Shown: positions 25,415 through 34,649, numbered from the stretch's first letter. The stretch: 40,873 nt of DNA from Oscillospiraceae bacterium (GCA_015064245.1 SVSQ01000007.1:1-40873), one strand, 5' to 3'. The notes: a model not told the origin generated them from the letters alone. A program made the numbers and translations.

Positions 25415-25458
25415 GCGTGACACCCGTAGATGTTCGCACAAAATCAGCAGTGTCACGC
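25415..25458 (+). repeat. Constant-loop hairpin, copy 2
   Basis: The nine-base stem GCGTGACAC (25415-25423) pairs with GTGTCACGC (25450-25458) around a 26-nt loop that has ATGTTCGCAC at positions 7-16 and ends CA. The stem sequence differs from copy 1, but pairing is perfect. Confidence 0.8.
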
Positions 25459-25590
25459 AAACGCTTCGCATTTTCGGGATGCTTTATCCGTTTTTTTACT
25501 TGATTTAAGCTTTTTGGGTAGTTGCGGTAGCAACTCGGCAGTATTTCATGTACGAAAAACCGCGAGCCTGCTTATGCGAGCGTGTTTTTA

Positions 25591-25632
25591 GGTGACACTG
25601 TTTAATTTGTGCGAACATAGGTGCGTGTCACC
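25591..25632 (-). repeat. Constant-loop hairpin, copy 3 (reverse orientation)
   Basis: The eight-base stem GGTGACAC pairs with GTGTCACC around a 26-nt loop (25599-25624). Read on the minus strand, the loop again has ATGTTCGCAC at positions 7-16 and ends CA. Confidence 0.8.
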
Positions 25633-25902
25633 ACGAATATCCTGCTTACGCAGAATATTCCCATATTTGCCTGCAGGCGCTCGCCTGCCCACGGGCTTTC
25701 TTTCTTCTTTTTGCAGAATGCGAAGCATTCATACGTTTCTTCTTCTTTCTTTTGCGAAAGAAGGAAGAAAAATGAAAGAAGAAAAAAATAGTTTAATACT
25801 AAGAAAATATCCGCCTTAATCAAATAAAAACTCAAAAGCAAGCGCACCTATAAATCAAAATTTAAAATAATAATAATAGTAAAAAGAAAGGAGACCGCAA
25901 TC

Positions 25903-28002
25903 ATGGGTATAATAAACGTTCTTGACCCGCAGGTAGCAAATCTTATAGCTGCAGGAGAGGTAGTCGACCGTCCTGCTTCCGTTGTAAAGGAGCTGCTTGA
26001 AAACGCCATCGACGCAGGCGCGGGCGCGGTCACCGTTGAAATAAAGCACGGCGGTATCACATTTATCAGAGTAGCCGATAACGGCTGCGGAATGACGCGA
26101 GACGACGTTCCCGTCTGTATCCGCCGCCACGCGACAAGTAAGATCCGCTCGGAAAACGATCTGGACAGCATCGTTACTCTCGGATTCAGAGGCGAAGCTC
26201 TGGCGGCGATCGGATCGGTCTCCACCCTTCGTATCATGACAAAGCCCGAGGATCAGCTCATGGGTACTCAGCTCACCTGCAAGGGTGGCGAGATCGTTGA
26301 AATAATCGAAAGCGGCTGTCCGAAAGGCACGACTGTAATCGTCGAGGAGCTGTTCGCAAATATTCCCGCGAGAAGAAAGTTTTTAAAAAAGGACTCCTCC
26401 GAAACTCTCGCCGTATCCGCTGTAGTTGAGAAGATCGCGCTCTCTCGCCCCGATCTTTCGATAAAATTCATATCGGACGGCGTTCTCCGCTTCGCGACCG
26501 AGGGGGATGGCGATCTGAAGAACTGCATATACGCGGTGCTAGGCAGAGATTTCGCTAAAAAAATGACCTCCGTTCACGGTATGACGGGCGGAATCGAGGT
26601 TGCGGGTTACATCGGAACTCCCGAAAACATTCGCGCAAACAGAAACTATCAGAACTTTTTCATAAACGGACGCTACATCAAGAGCCGTACCGCTATGGCG
26701 GCTATAGAGCAGGCGTTTAAATCTTATATCCCATCGGACAAGTTTCCCGTTTGCGTGCTGGAGCTTAGTATCCATCCCGCGCTCGTTGACGTAAACGTTC
26801 ATCCCGCAAAGCTTGAAGTCAAATTTTCAAACGAGCAAGCAGTCTTCGACGCAGTATATTCCGCAGTAAGAACCGCGCTTGAAAGCAAGCTTGCCCGCCC
26901 CGATCTGTCACTCAAGACCAGAGAAGAGGCGCGCAGAGAGGCAAAGGTCATAAGCGGATTCGTTCCGCTCAAGGACTCTCCATTGGATATCGCCGCAGGC
27001 AGAGGCGAGCAGCTTTCGCTCACCAAGCCTGAGCCTGCCGTGACGGATATGCACGTTTATTCAAAGCACAACGAGGAGGTCCCACCGCATCTCAGATTTG
27101 AAAAAAAATCCAAAGAGCCGGAAACGGGAACACTTCCATTCTCAATAGATACAACAGTCGAAACCGACATACAGTCATCCGCCGACGAAACCAAGGACGA
27201 GGCTCCAAAGGCGTCGAATGATACTATAGAAGACGGCGCTTTTTCCGTTCCGCTTCCCAGCTTTACCGTTCCCGCTCCCAAGCGCGAACCCCTTCGATCT
27301 GACCCGCAACCCGCGAAACAGAGCTTTGAAACGGAAAAAGTAGATGCTCCTGCCGCAAAAGCTCCGGAATATTCCGTAGGTTATATTCCCCGCGCTTCCG
27401 CTACCGCAGTTTCAAAAAACATCGAATACACCATTTTGGGAGAAGCGTTCAACTCTTACGTTATCGTTGAGCATGACGGAAAGCTTCTGCTGATCGACAA
27501 GCACGCGGCTCACGAGCGCATACTCTTTGAGGATATGAAAAAGAACATCTCGGACGGAAGCGACAGTCAGATCCTGCTGCTGCCTATTGAGATCCATCTT
27601 TCACCCGAAGAGCTGGACGGAGTCATAAACTACGAGGACGAGATCAAAAAGACCGGTTTTGATTTCACGGTTGACGAAGCTACACGCACCGTAAGCATAA
27701 CCGCAGTTCCCGCAAACGCTACGAACGCCGATTCGGAGACCTTATTCGTTACCATAGCTTCTCAGCTTTCCAGCGGTACTGGAAGTCTCAGCGTCACGCG
27801 TCAGATCTTCTATGAGGAAGCCCTTTATCAAGCCTCCTGCAAAGCCGCGATCAAAGCGGGACGCATTTACGACGAAGCGCACATCAAGTGGATCTGCGAT
27901 AGGATACTCGAGGATCCTGCGATTCGTTTCTGCCCTCACGGGCGCCCCGTTGCCTTCGAGCTTTCCAAGAGCGAGATAGAGCACAAGTTCAAAAGAACGT
28001 AG
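25903..28002 (+). CDS. mutL: DNA mismatch repair protein MutL (endonuclease type)
   Basis: A 699-residue MutL. The GHKL ATPase motifs are ELLENAIDAGAGAVTVEI (motif I), VADNGCGM (II) and GFRGEALAAIGSV (III). The N-terminal transducer domain runs to about residue 330, followed by a Pro/Glu/Lys-rich linker (about 340-500) and the C-terminal dimerisation domain. That domain has the metal-binding endonuclease motif as DKHAAHERILFE, a variant of D-Q-H-A-x2-E-x4-E, and the late CPHGRP. It therefore nicks DNA itself, as expected in a lineage without MutH. A strong AAGGAG site precedes the ATG. The gene lies downstream of a repeat island and may have lost direct coupling to mutS. Its stop overlaps a small GC-rich hairpin (28002-28017) without a T-tract. 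Confidence 0.96.
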   Translation: MGIINVLDPQVANLIAAGEVVDRPASVVKELLENAIDAGAGAVTVEIKHGGITFIRVADNGCGMTRDDVPVCIRRHATSKIRSENDLDSIVTLGFRGEALAAIGSVSTLRIMTKPEDQLMGTQLTCKGGEIVEIIESGCPKGTTVIVEELFANIPARRKFLKKDSSETLAVSAVVEKIALSRPDLSIKFISDGVLRFATEGDGDLKNCIYAVLGRDFAKKMTSVHGMTGGIEVAGYIGTPENIRANRNYQNFFINGRYIKSRTAMAAIEQAFKSYIPSDKFPVCVLELSIHPALVDVNVHPAKLEVKFSNEQAVFDAVYSAVRTALESKLARPDLSLKTREEARREAKVISGFVPLKDSPLDIAAGRGEQLSLTKPEPAVTDMHVYSKHNEEVPPHLRFEKKSKEPETGTLPFSIDTTVETDIQSSADETKDEAPKASNDTIEDGAFSVPLPSFTVPAPKREPLRSDPQPAKQSFETEKVDAPAAKAPEYSVGYIPRASATAVSKNIEYTILGEAFNSYVIVEHDGKLLLIDKHAAHERILFEDMKKNISDGSDSQILLLPIEIHLSPEELDGVINYEDEIKKTGFDFTVDEATRTVSITAVPANATNADSETLFVTIASQLSSGTGSLSVTRQIFYEEALYQASCKAAIKAGRIYDEAHIKWICDRILEDPAIRFCPHGRPVAFELSKSEIEHKFKRT

Positions 28003-28121
28003 CAGGCACGCGCCTGCAGGCGAACAATTGATTTGTTCAAGACGGGTATTTAAATATTCATCACAACGATATTCAAAATCCAAAACAACATTTATATAAC
28101 CGCACTTTACGAAAGGACTAA

Positions 28122-29282
<1,161 letters not shown>

Positions 29283-29289
29283 TATGCAA

Positions 29290-29322
29290 AAAAACCGACA
29301 GATTAGTCTGTCGGGATTTTTT
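29290..29322. terminator. Intrinsic terminator between tgt and the HIT gene
   Basis: CCGACAGA (29295-29302) pairs with TCTGTCGG (29307-29314) over TTAG, followed by a T-run on the plus strand and preceded by an A-run, so it can serve both convergent genes. Confidence 0.9.
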
Positions 29323-29335
29323 CGGTAATTTGGAA

Positions 29336-29737
29336 TTACCGAATTCTAAGTTTTTCGAAAAGCACCTCTATATTATGACTCGCTCCATCGAACGTGGGCC
29401 AAGCATCAATACCGTCTCCACATTTCCTCGGAATAATATGAATATGGAAATGCGGCACGGACTGACCTGCACTTTCATCACTTGCGTTCAGCAGGTTCAC
29501 CCCCTCATATCCGCAATCATCGATGCAGTGATTGGAAATTTTTTTCACCGTTACCATCAAGTGACATAGTGTTTCTGTATCGCAATCGAGAATGCATTTA
29601 ACATGCTTCTTTGGTATTGCAATCATGTGACCATCCACATCTTTTGCAATATCCATGAAGACTAAAGTATGCTCATCCTCATACACCTTTAAGCTATGGA
29701 TATCTCCGTTTACTATTTTACAGAATACACAATCCAT
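29336..29737 (-). CDS. HIT family nucleotide hydrolase/transferase
   Basis: A 133-residue histidine-triad protein of the Hint/HinT branch. The triad is H96-F-H98-I-H100 (VPHFHIHIIPR), preceded by the conserved GVNLLNASDESAGQSVPH. The N-terminus MDCVFCKIVNGDI carries the C-x-x-C pair seen in many bacterial members. Known family members hydrolyse AMP-lysine, AMP-NH2 and similar phosphoramidates; the cellular role here is open. The start at 29737 is preferred because GGAGGAAG lies seven bases upstream; a frame extension to 29752 would include that site. It is convergent with tgt. Confidence 0.93.
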   Translation of the reverse strand: MDCVFCKIVNGDIHSLKVYEDEHTLVFMDIAKDVDGHMIAIPKKHVKCILDCDTETLCHLMVTVKKISNHCIDDCGYEGVNLLNASDESAGQSVPHFHIHIIPRKCGDGIDAWPTFDGASHNIEVLFEKLRIR

Positions 29738-29831
29738 TGTAACTTCCTCCATGCATCAAATTCTTATTAATCATTCTGTTTTTCTCCTTATCGTCCTAAC
29801 TCCTTCGTTACGGCTAGAGCAAGTCCCCGCC

Positions 29832-30407
29832 CTACGATATTCCATAATATTCCACTTTCATAGAAATAAAAGCCAGATATCTTAAGCAGTTCACTCTCAG
29901 TTCTCTGTTTCTGAAAACCATAATATCCACCGCTTCCCAAATAAGAACCCAAGCGATGATATCAACAACCTCTGTCCAGATAGGACTATCCGTCTGTATC
30001 TCGACGATTATCGCCGCAAAAAGTGCTATTATTCCCGCTGCCGCCAGCAGCAAAGCTATCAACGTATTGCGCCTAAGCTCTCGTTTGTCGGAAACGTAAC
30101 GTTTTGTATAATACTCCTTTATAGCGTTTTTGTACTCCGCTTTTTCCTCGTCGTCTATACAGTCGCTATGTATTCTGAGAGTGAGGCTTTCGCTTGGCAC
30201 TAAACCGCTTACGCTGTTTTCGATAAATGTGGAAACATCCTCGCTTATCATCGGAGTTCTGTCCTCGGAGTATTGCGAGAGAAACCCGTCATCGTTCTTC
30301 ACCGTCATATTGATAACGGCGCGCTTTTCTTCATCGCGCTGTAACTTCCGCTCTGAAAGTGATCTGTCCACACTTTTTCTTATCTGTTTCAGTTCTTTTT
30401 TGTTCAT
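29832..30407 (-). CDS. Two-helix membrane protein of unknown function
   Basis: A 191-residue protein I do not recognise. The N-terminal ~115 residues are charged and probably cytoplasmic (many Lys, Arg, Glu), including ESLTLRIHSDCIDDEEKAEY. Two hydrophobic segments follow, NTLIALLLAAAGIIALFAAIIVE written in parts (about 115-137) and WTEVVDIIAWVLIWEAVDIM (about 144-163). A short basic tail FRNRELRVNCLRYLAFI ends it. The layout suggests an inner-membrane protein with a cytoplasmic sensor-like or scaffold domain. A weak AAGGG site lies upstream. It stands alone between the HIT gene and serA on the same strand; the serA terminator separates it from the upstream operon. Confidence 0.7.
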   Translation of the reverse strand: MNKKELKQIRKSVDRSLSERKLQRDEEKRAVINMTVKNDDGFLSQYSEDRTPMISEDVSTFIENSVSGLVPSESLTLRIHSDCIDDEEKAEYKNAIKEYYTKRYVSDKRELRRNTLIALLLAAAGIIALFAAIIVEIQTDSPIWTEVVDIIAWVLIWEAVDIMVFRNRELRVNCLRYLAFISMKVEYYGIS

Positions 30408-30475
30408 ATAGCACCCTTAATATGTATCAAATCTTAGTTTTCTGCGAGAGTTTTGGTATACATGCACCTATTACA

Positions 30476-30512
30476 AAATACCCGTAGGCGTTTAAACCTA
30501 CGGGCATATTTT
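30476..30512 (-). terminator. Intrinsic terminator after serA
   Basis: CCCGTAGG (30481-30488) pairs with CCTACGGG (30497-30504). On the minus strand it is followed by TATTTTG. Confidence 0.8.
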
Positions 30513-30523
30513 TGTTCTTTAAC

Positions 30524-31669
30524 TTATATAGCTCTTACTCTGATAACGCCTGCAACTGCCGCGATCTCCTGAGTCTTTTCCTCGGAAACCTCGCCTTCAA
30601 CGTCGTAAACTGCGTACAGATAATCGCCCTTCGTCGCGCTTCCGGAAGCAACTGACTTGCCAACTGCCGCCGCGATAGCTCCGATATCAGCGTCCTTAGC
30701 GAGAACGCAGATTCTGTTGGCGCCCGCTCTGTCCATAACGAACTTAGGATAGTTCACGGAATTGACGATGTTACCGTTTTCAAGGTAATCTATTGTCTGC
30801 TTTGCCGCCATGACTGCGCAGTTGTCTTCGGACTCCTCTGTGGAAGCTCCGAGGTGAGGAATCGCGATGATGTTCGCGTGAACACCGATAGTGTCTGCCG
30901 TGGGGAAGTCAACGACGTACTTTGCGATCTTTCCGCTGTTCAGAGCATCGATGAGGTCTGCGGTATTTACAAGAGCGTCACGGGAGAAGTTGAGGAGCTT
31001 GACTCCGTCCTTCATCTTAGCGAATACGTCCTTGTTAAACATACCCTTTGTCTCTGCTGTTGCGGGAATATGGAGAGTTACGTAATCGGAAACTGCGTAA
31101 AGCTCGTCGTAGCTTGCTACCTTCTTTACGTTGGGGCAAAGCTGAGCCGCAACGTCATCAGGAAGATAAGGGTCACATCCAACGACTGTCATACCGAGAG
31201 CGTCTGCCGCGTTTGCAACCAGACGTCCGATAGCGCCAAGACCTATAACACCGAGAGTCTTGCCCAGGATCTCGCATCCCGCGAACTGGGACTTGCCCTT
31301 CTCTACCTTCTTAGCCGCGTCTGCGTCGCCTTCAAGCCCCTTAGCCCATTCGATACCGCCGACGATATCTCTGGAAGCGAGGAAAAGTCCTGCCAGAACT
31401 ATCTCCTTAACTCCGTTTGCGTTAGCGCCGGGAGTGTTGAATACGACGATACCTGCGTCTGCGCATTTATCAAGGGGAATATTGTTTACGCCTGCGCCTG
31501 CGCGAGCGATACAATCAAGAGTTGCGGGGAATTCCGTTTCGTGAAGATCAGCGGAACGAACGAGCATCGCGTCTGCCTCTTCCATCTCCTCGCCAACGTT
31601 ATACTTCGCCTTATCGAAATTATCCGTTCCGATCTTGGCGATCTTATTCATAAGCTGAATGTTATACAT
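30524..31669 (-). CDS. serA: D-3-phosphoglycerate dehydrogenase-like protein
   Basis: A 381-residue D-2-hydroxyacid dehydrogenase, first step of serine synthesis. The NAD-binding loop is VIGLGAIGRLVANAA (141-155). Catalytic Arg is R230 (LLNFSRDALVN) and His is H272 in AIPHLGASTEESED. The catalytic Glu normally found three residues after the Phe in the DVFxxEP or DFPNEE pattern is not there: the segment reads VVDFPTADTIGVH, with Ala at that place and Asp next. A short ACT-like C-terminal domain follows (RICVLAKDADIGAIAAAVGK). The AAAGGA site lies before the ATG, 44 bases after the serC stop, so both are one operon. serB is not nearby. Confidence 0.9.
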   Translation of the reverse strand: MYNIQLMNKIAKIGTDNFDKAKYNVGEEMEEADAMLVRSADLHETEFPATLDCIARAGAGVNNIPLDKCADAGIVVFNTPGANANGVKEIVLAGLFLASRDIVGGIEWAKGLEGDADAAKKVEKGKSQFAGCEILGKTLGVIGLGAIGRLVANAADALGMTVVGCDPYLPDDVAAQLCPNVKKVASYDELYAVSDYVTLHIPATAETKGMFNKDVFAKMKDGVKLLNFSRDALVNTADLIDALNSGKIAKYVVDFPTADTIGVHANIIAIPHLGASTEESEDNCAVMAAKQTIDYLENGNIVNSVNYPKFVMDRAGANRICVLAKDADIGAIAAAVGKSVASGSATKGDYLYAVYDVEGEVSEEKTQEIAAVAGVIRVRAI

Positions 31670-31713
31670 TTTTCTATCCTTTCAAGCCGTCCTGAATGGC
31701 GGCATCAAATCAA

Positions 31714-32805
31714 TTAGTTTTTAGGATTCTTCTCTGCGAAGTCCTTCATAAATTCTACGAGCTTTACAACGCCCTCGTAAGGCATAGCGTTATAGATAGA
31801 CGCTCTCATACCGCCGACGGATCTGTGTCCCTTGAGGTTTACAAGACCTGCCTTTTCAGCTTCTTTAGGGAACTTCTTATCAAGCTCCTCAACGCCTGTA
31901 ACGAAGGTTACGTTCATCATAGAACGGCTGTCCTTCTGTACGGGAGCGATATAGTAATCCTGGCTGTCAAGATAATCATAGAGATAAGCCGCCTTCTTTA
32001 CGTTCATCTCCTTCATAACGTCAAGGCCGCCAAGACCGAGGATCCACTTATATACCAGTCCTGCAACGTAGATGCTGTAGCAGGGGGGAGTGTTATACAT
32101 AGAACCGTTCTCAGCCATAAGCTTCCAGTCGAACATGGAAGGCATCTTGGGATCGCCGTACTCGAGAAGATCCTCGCGAACGATAACGAGCGTTACGCCT
32201 GCGGGAGCCATATTCTTCTGCGCGCCTGCGTAGATAACGCCGAACTTGCTTACGTCAACAGGCTCGGAGATGATGCAGGAGGACATATCCGCAACCAGCG
32301 GAACGTCGCCCGTATCCGGAACGTAGCCGTACTTTGTTCCGTAAATAGTGTTGTTATAGCAAACGTGAACGTATGCCGCGTCGGGAGAGATCATATCCTT
32401 TGTGATGACGGGAACACGGTCGAAATTGTTATCCTTTGTAGTCGCGATGCACTTAACGTCATAGCCCATCTTCTGAGCCTCTTTAAATGCCTTGCCCGAG
32501 AACTGACCCGAAACCACGTAATCTGCCTTACCGGTTCTTCCGATAAGGTTCATGGGTACTGCCGCGAACTGTGTCGAAGCACCGCCCTGAAGAAAGAGCA
32601 CCTTATAGTTATCGGGTATATTCATAAGCTTACGAAGTGAAGCCTCAGCTTCATTTATGATTGCTTCATATACCGGAGATCGGTGACTCATTTCCATAAC
32701 GGACATACCACTGCCGTTGTAATCAAGCATCTCCGAAGCCGCTGTTTCGAGAACGGGAACGGGAAGCATAGATGGACCTGCCGAAAAGTTAAATACTCTG
32801 CTCAT
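31714..32805 (-). CDS. serC: Phosphoserine aminotransferase
   Basis: A 363-residue PLP-dependent class V aminotransferase for the second step of serine synthesis. N-terminal FNFSAGPSMLPVPVLE is diagnostic. The PLP lysine is K197 in VIYAGAQKNMAPAGVT; FLQGGASTQFAAVPMNL and the C-terminal GHRSVGGMRASIYNAMP are also conserved. Length fits the family exactly. The start at 32805 follows GGAGGT by nine bases; the open frame extends further to 32874 but would run across the promoter. The gene heads a serC-serA operon driven from the promoter at 32846-32874. Confidence 0.96.
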   Translation of the reverse strand: MSRVFNFSAGPSMLPVPVLETAASEMLDYNGSGMSVMEMSHRSPVYEAIINEAEASLRKLMNIPDNYKVLFLQGGASTQFAAVPMNLIGRTGKADYVVSGQFSGKAFKEAQKMGYDVKCIATTKDNNFDRVPVITKDMISPDAAYVHVCYNNTIYGTKYGYVPDTGDVPLVADMSSCIISEPVDVSKFGVIYAGAQKNMAPAGVTLVIVREDLLEYGDPKMPSMFDWKLMAENGSMYNTPPCYSIYVAGLVYKWILGLGGLDVMKEMNVKKAAYLYDYLDSQDYYIAPVQKDSRSMMNVTFVTGVEELDKKFPKEAEKAGLVNLKGHRSVGGMRASIYNAMPYEGVVKLVEFMKDFAEKNPKN

Positions 32806-32845
32806 TTTTTGAGACCTCCGTATAATAAAATTTACTACATTTCCC

Positions 32846-32874
32846 ATTATACACCTTTTAGAAAAAATAGTCAA
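32846..32874 (-). promoter_or_regulatory. Promoter of the serC-serA operon
   Basis: On the minus strand TTGACT (plus 32869-32874) and TATAAT (plus 32846-32851) with a 17-base spacer. Confidence 0.85.
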
Positions 32875-32939
32875 TAGTTTTTGAATAAATTTACAAAAAA
32901 TATTTTTTCTCGTATTATTATCATTTATTTAATCACCAC

Positions 32940-32968
32940 TTGACTTAACTTGAATATTATGATATAAT
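32940..32968 (+). promoter_or_regulatory. Promoter of the DMT transporter gene
   Basis: TTGACT (32940-32945) and TATAAT (32963-32968) with a 17-base spacer, 44 bases before the ATG. Confidence 0.85.
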
Positions 32969-33011
32969 AAAAGAAGTTACTTACGAATAAAAATTCAGTA
33001 AAGGTTCAACT

Positions 33012-33938
33012 ATGTCAAAGAAAACTTACCTTTCCGGCTCCCTTATGCTCATTCTAACAGCATTTCTTTGGGGAACCACCTTCGTCGCCCAGAGCGACGC
33101 CATGACCTCGATCGGTCCTTTCACGTTTTCCGCTATCCGCTCTACCATCGGAGCGGCGGCGCTTTTCATTCTCTATCTGATCTCGGGAAAAAGTCTTAGA
33201 GTCCCTTTTAACAAGGAAAACCGCGCGCTGACGCTCAAAGGCGGTCTAACCTGCGGTGTCATTCTCTTCGTTTCCGCCAATCTCCAAAATATCGGACTCG
33301 TAAACGCCGCGCCGGGTAAAGCCGCGTTTATTACAGCCCTTTACATTCTGATCGTTCCGATAATCGGGCTCTTCCTCGGCAAGAAGATGCACTTTTCCGT
33401 CTGGATATGCGTTGCGGTATCGATAGTCGGATTTTATATGCTTAATATCACTCCCGGCGAAGGATTCGGGCTTTCAATATGGGAGATAATGGTACTGCTC
33501 TGCGCCGTTTCCTACTCCTTCCACATCTTCGCCTGCGAAAAGTACGGAGACTGCATAAACGTTGTTCTGCTCTCCTGTATGCAGTTCGCTACCACCGCTC
33601 TGCTTTCCTTTATATTTATGTTCGCGGACTACACCGTTCTTTCTTACCCGTCTCTCACCCTTGAGATGCTCGGAAAGACCTGGTTCAATCTTGTCTACGC
33701 AGGTATATTCTCCTCGGCTATCGCGTACACTCTTCAGATCGCGGGACAGAAGCGGGTCCCCGCCGCCGCGGCAGTGCTTCTGATGAGCCTTGAATCCGTG
33801 TTCGCGGTCATCGCCGCATGGATATTCGATCCCGCAAACGCCCTCTCTACCGTACAGCTTATCGGTTGCGTGCTGATCTTCGTTTCCATTTGCGTTTCGC
33901 AGATCCCATCCAGCCGTTCCATCGAACCCGCAAACTGA
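33012..33938 (+). CDS. EamA/DMT superfamily transporter
   Basis: A 308-residue integral membrane protein with about ten hydrophobic helices in two EamA repeats. The first repeat starts LMLILTAFLWGTTFVAQ, the typical DMT entrance with Trp-Gly, and includes TFSAIRSTIGAAALFILYL and NAAPGKAAFITALYILIVPI. The second starts IWEIMVLLCAVSYSFHIF and has AYTLQIAGQKRVPAAAAVLL and LESVFAVIAAWIF. Members export amino acids or other metabolites; the substrate cannot be inferred. It diverges from serC-serA, and each side has its own promoter. Only about ten bases separate the stop from the structured leader element that precedes the next gene. Confidence 0.9.
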   Translation: MSKKTYLSGSLMLILTAFLWGTTFVAQSDAMTSIGPFTFSAIRSTIGAAALFILYLISGKSLRVPFNKENRALTLKGGLTCGVILFVSANLQNIGLVNAAPGKAAFITALYILIVPIIGLFLGKKMHFSVWICVAVSIVGFYMLNITPGEGFGLSIWEIMVLLCAVSYSFHIFACEKYGDCINVVLLSCMQFATTALLSFIFMFADYTVLSYPSLTLEMLGKTWFNLVYAGIFSSAIAYTLQIAGQKRVPAAAAVLLMSLESVFAVIAAWIFDPANALSTVQLIGCVLIFVSICVSQIPSSRSIEPAN

Positions 33939-33948
33939 AAAATGAGTA

Positions 33949-34083
33949 TTAGCGTGAAAGTTTAATTCGAGGACATCGATAATTCCCATATTTCACGCTT
34001 GAATTTACTTAAAAGGCTGGACCCCTTGTAAATTCGTCCACTATTTGTGCAGCTGTCCAAAGGACAGCGGAATGGAGATTAAA
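33949..34083 (+). promoter_or_regulatory. Three-hairpin leader element, copy A, abutting the editing-protein start codon
   Basis: The element runs to the ATG at 34084. Stem 1 is AGCGTGAAA/TTTCACGCT (33951-33959, 33991-33999). Stem 2 is GAATTTAC/GTAAATTC (34001-34008, 34028-34035). Stem 3 is GCTGTCC/GGACAGC (34052-34058, 34062-34068) with an AAA loop, followed by the ribosome binding site in GGAATGGAGATT. Copy B on the other strand (37481-37620) keeps all three stems. From GTAAATTC to the ATG the copies differ at only two or three places. The role is unknown: riboregulator, mobile 5' leader or both. Confidence 0.75.
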
Positions 34084-34632
34084 ATGATATTATTCAGCGG
34101 ACGTCCCGACGATTTTGACAGTCGCAGCGAAAGAGAAAGACGCGTATATGAGCTTCTCGACAGCCTCGGAATTAACTATGAAAGAGTAGATCATCCCCGC
34201 GCGGAAACCATGGAAGCCTGCGCCGAGATCGACAAGGCTCTCGGAGTCACCATGTGCAAGAATCTGTTCCTGTGCAACAGGCAGAAGACCGATTTCTACC
34301 TTCTGCTGATGCCGGGCGATAAACCTTTCAAGACCAAGGACCTTTCCGCTCAGCTCGGTATCTCCCGCCTTTCCTTCGCGGACGGCGACGCTATGCTCGA
34401 GCTTCTCGACATTCTCCCCGGCTCTGTAAGCGTTATGGGGCTTATGAACGACAAAGATATCCGCGTTCAGCTTCTTATCGACCGCGATATCGTCTCGGAG
34501 GATCATATTGGCTGTCATCCCTGCGAATGTACCTCAAGCCTTAAGATCTCCACCTCCGATATCATCGAAAAATTCCTTCCTGCCGTCAAGCACCAGTATA
34601 TAACCGTGGATCTTCCGAAATATGCGGAATGA
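34084..34632 (+). CDS. YbaK/ProX-type aminoacyl-tRNA editing protein
   Basis: A 182-residue single-domain protein of the YbaK/prolyl-tRNA editing family, which hydrolyses mischarged Ala- or Cys-tRNA(Pro). Recognisable blocks are LLDSLGINYERVDHPRAETM (N-terminal), MCKNLFLCNRQKTDFYLLLM with the conserved Lys, LSAQLGISRLSFAD and the late VSVMGLMNDKDIRVQLLIDR. The start at 34084 is chosen because GGAG in the leader lies eight bases upstream. An upstream in-frame ATG at 34045 would sit inside the structured leader element. The gene ends at a strong bidirectional terminator. The leader is shared with the DUF1934 gene 3.4 kb away, though the functions seem unrelated. Confidence 0.87.
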   Translation: MILFSGRPDDFDSRSERERRVYELLDSLGINYERVDHPRAETMEACAEIDKALGVTMCKNLFLCNRQKTDFYLLLMPGDKPFKTKDLSAQLGISRLSFADGDAMLELLDILPGSVSVMGLMNDKDIRVQLLIDRDIVSEDHIGCHPCECTSSLKISTSDIIEKFLPAVKHQYITVDLPKYAE

Positions 34633-34649
34633 TCTCACCCGCAAACGCG

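Larger units (their letters stand above)
25096..25861. repeat. Intergenic element with terminal inverted repeats, long composite form
   Basis: The gene-free stretch between mutS and mutL is bounded by ATTGGTGTTTATAGGTGCG (25096-25114) and CGCACCTATAAATCAAAAT (25843-25861), 15 of 19 positions complementary, the same ends as the 13362-13570 element. Inside are many hairpins: AAAATTCGCTC/GAGCGAATTTT (25277-25306), CTTTTCCC/GGGAAAAG (25367-25385 region), CGCTGAC/GTCAGCG just after it, and two copies of the constant-loop hairpin. Purine-rich direct repeats (AAAGAAAGAAGAAAGAAACG, twice near 25217-25260) and matching pyrimidine-rich runs near 25690-25770 occur. Short open frames here follow the repeats and have no ribosome binding sites or homology. 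Confidence 0.78.

Noticed and set aside
25400..25640. Constant-loop hairpins considered as a CRISPR array
   Set aside because: Only two copies here, in opposite orientation, with no regular repeat-spacer spacing and no cas genes.
25185..25847. Several short open frames of 60-90 codons in the mutS-mutL spacer
   Set aside because: Their translations follow the purine-rich and palindromic repeats, lack ribosome binding sites and resemble no protein.
28002..28038. Hairpins GCAGGC/GCCTGC and GAACAA/TTGTTC after mutL considered as a terminator or preQ1 riboswitch for tgt
   Set aside because: No T-run follows either hairpin and no preQ1 aptamer motif is visible in the leader.
31696..32640. A long plus-strand open frame antisense to serC
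   Set aside because: serC on the other strand has full length, catalytic lysine, ribosome binding site and promoter; the antisense frame shows no motif.
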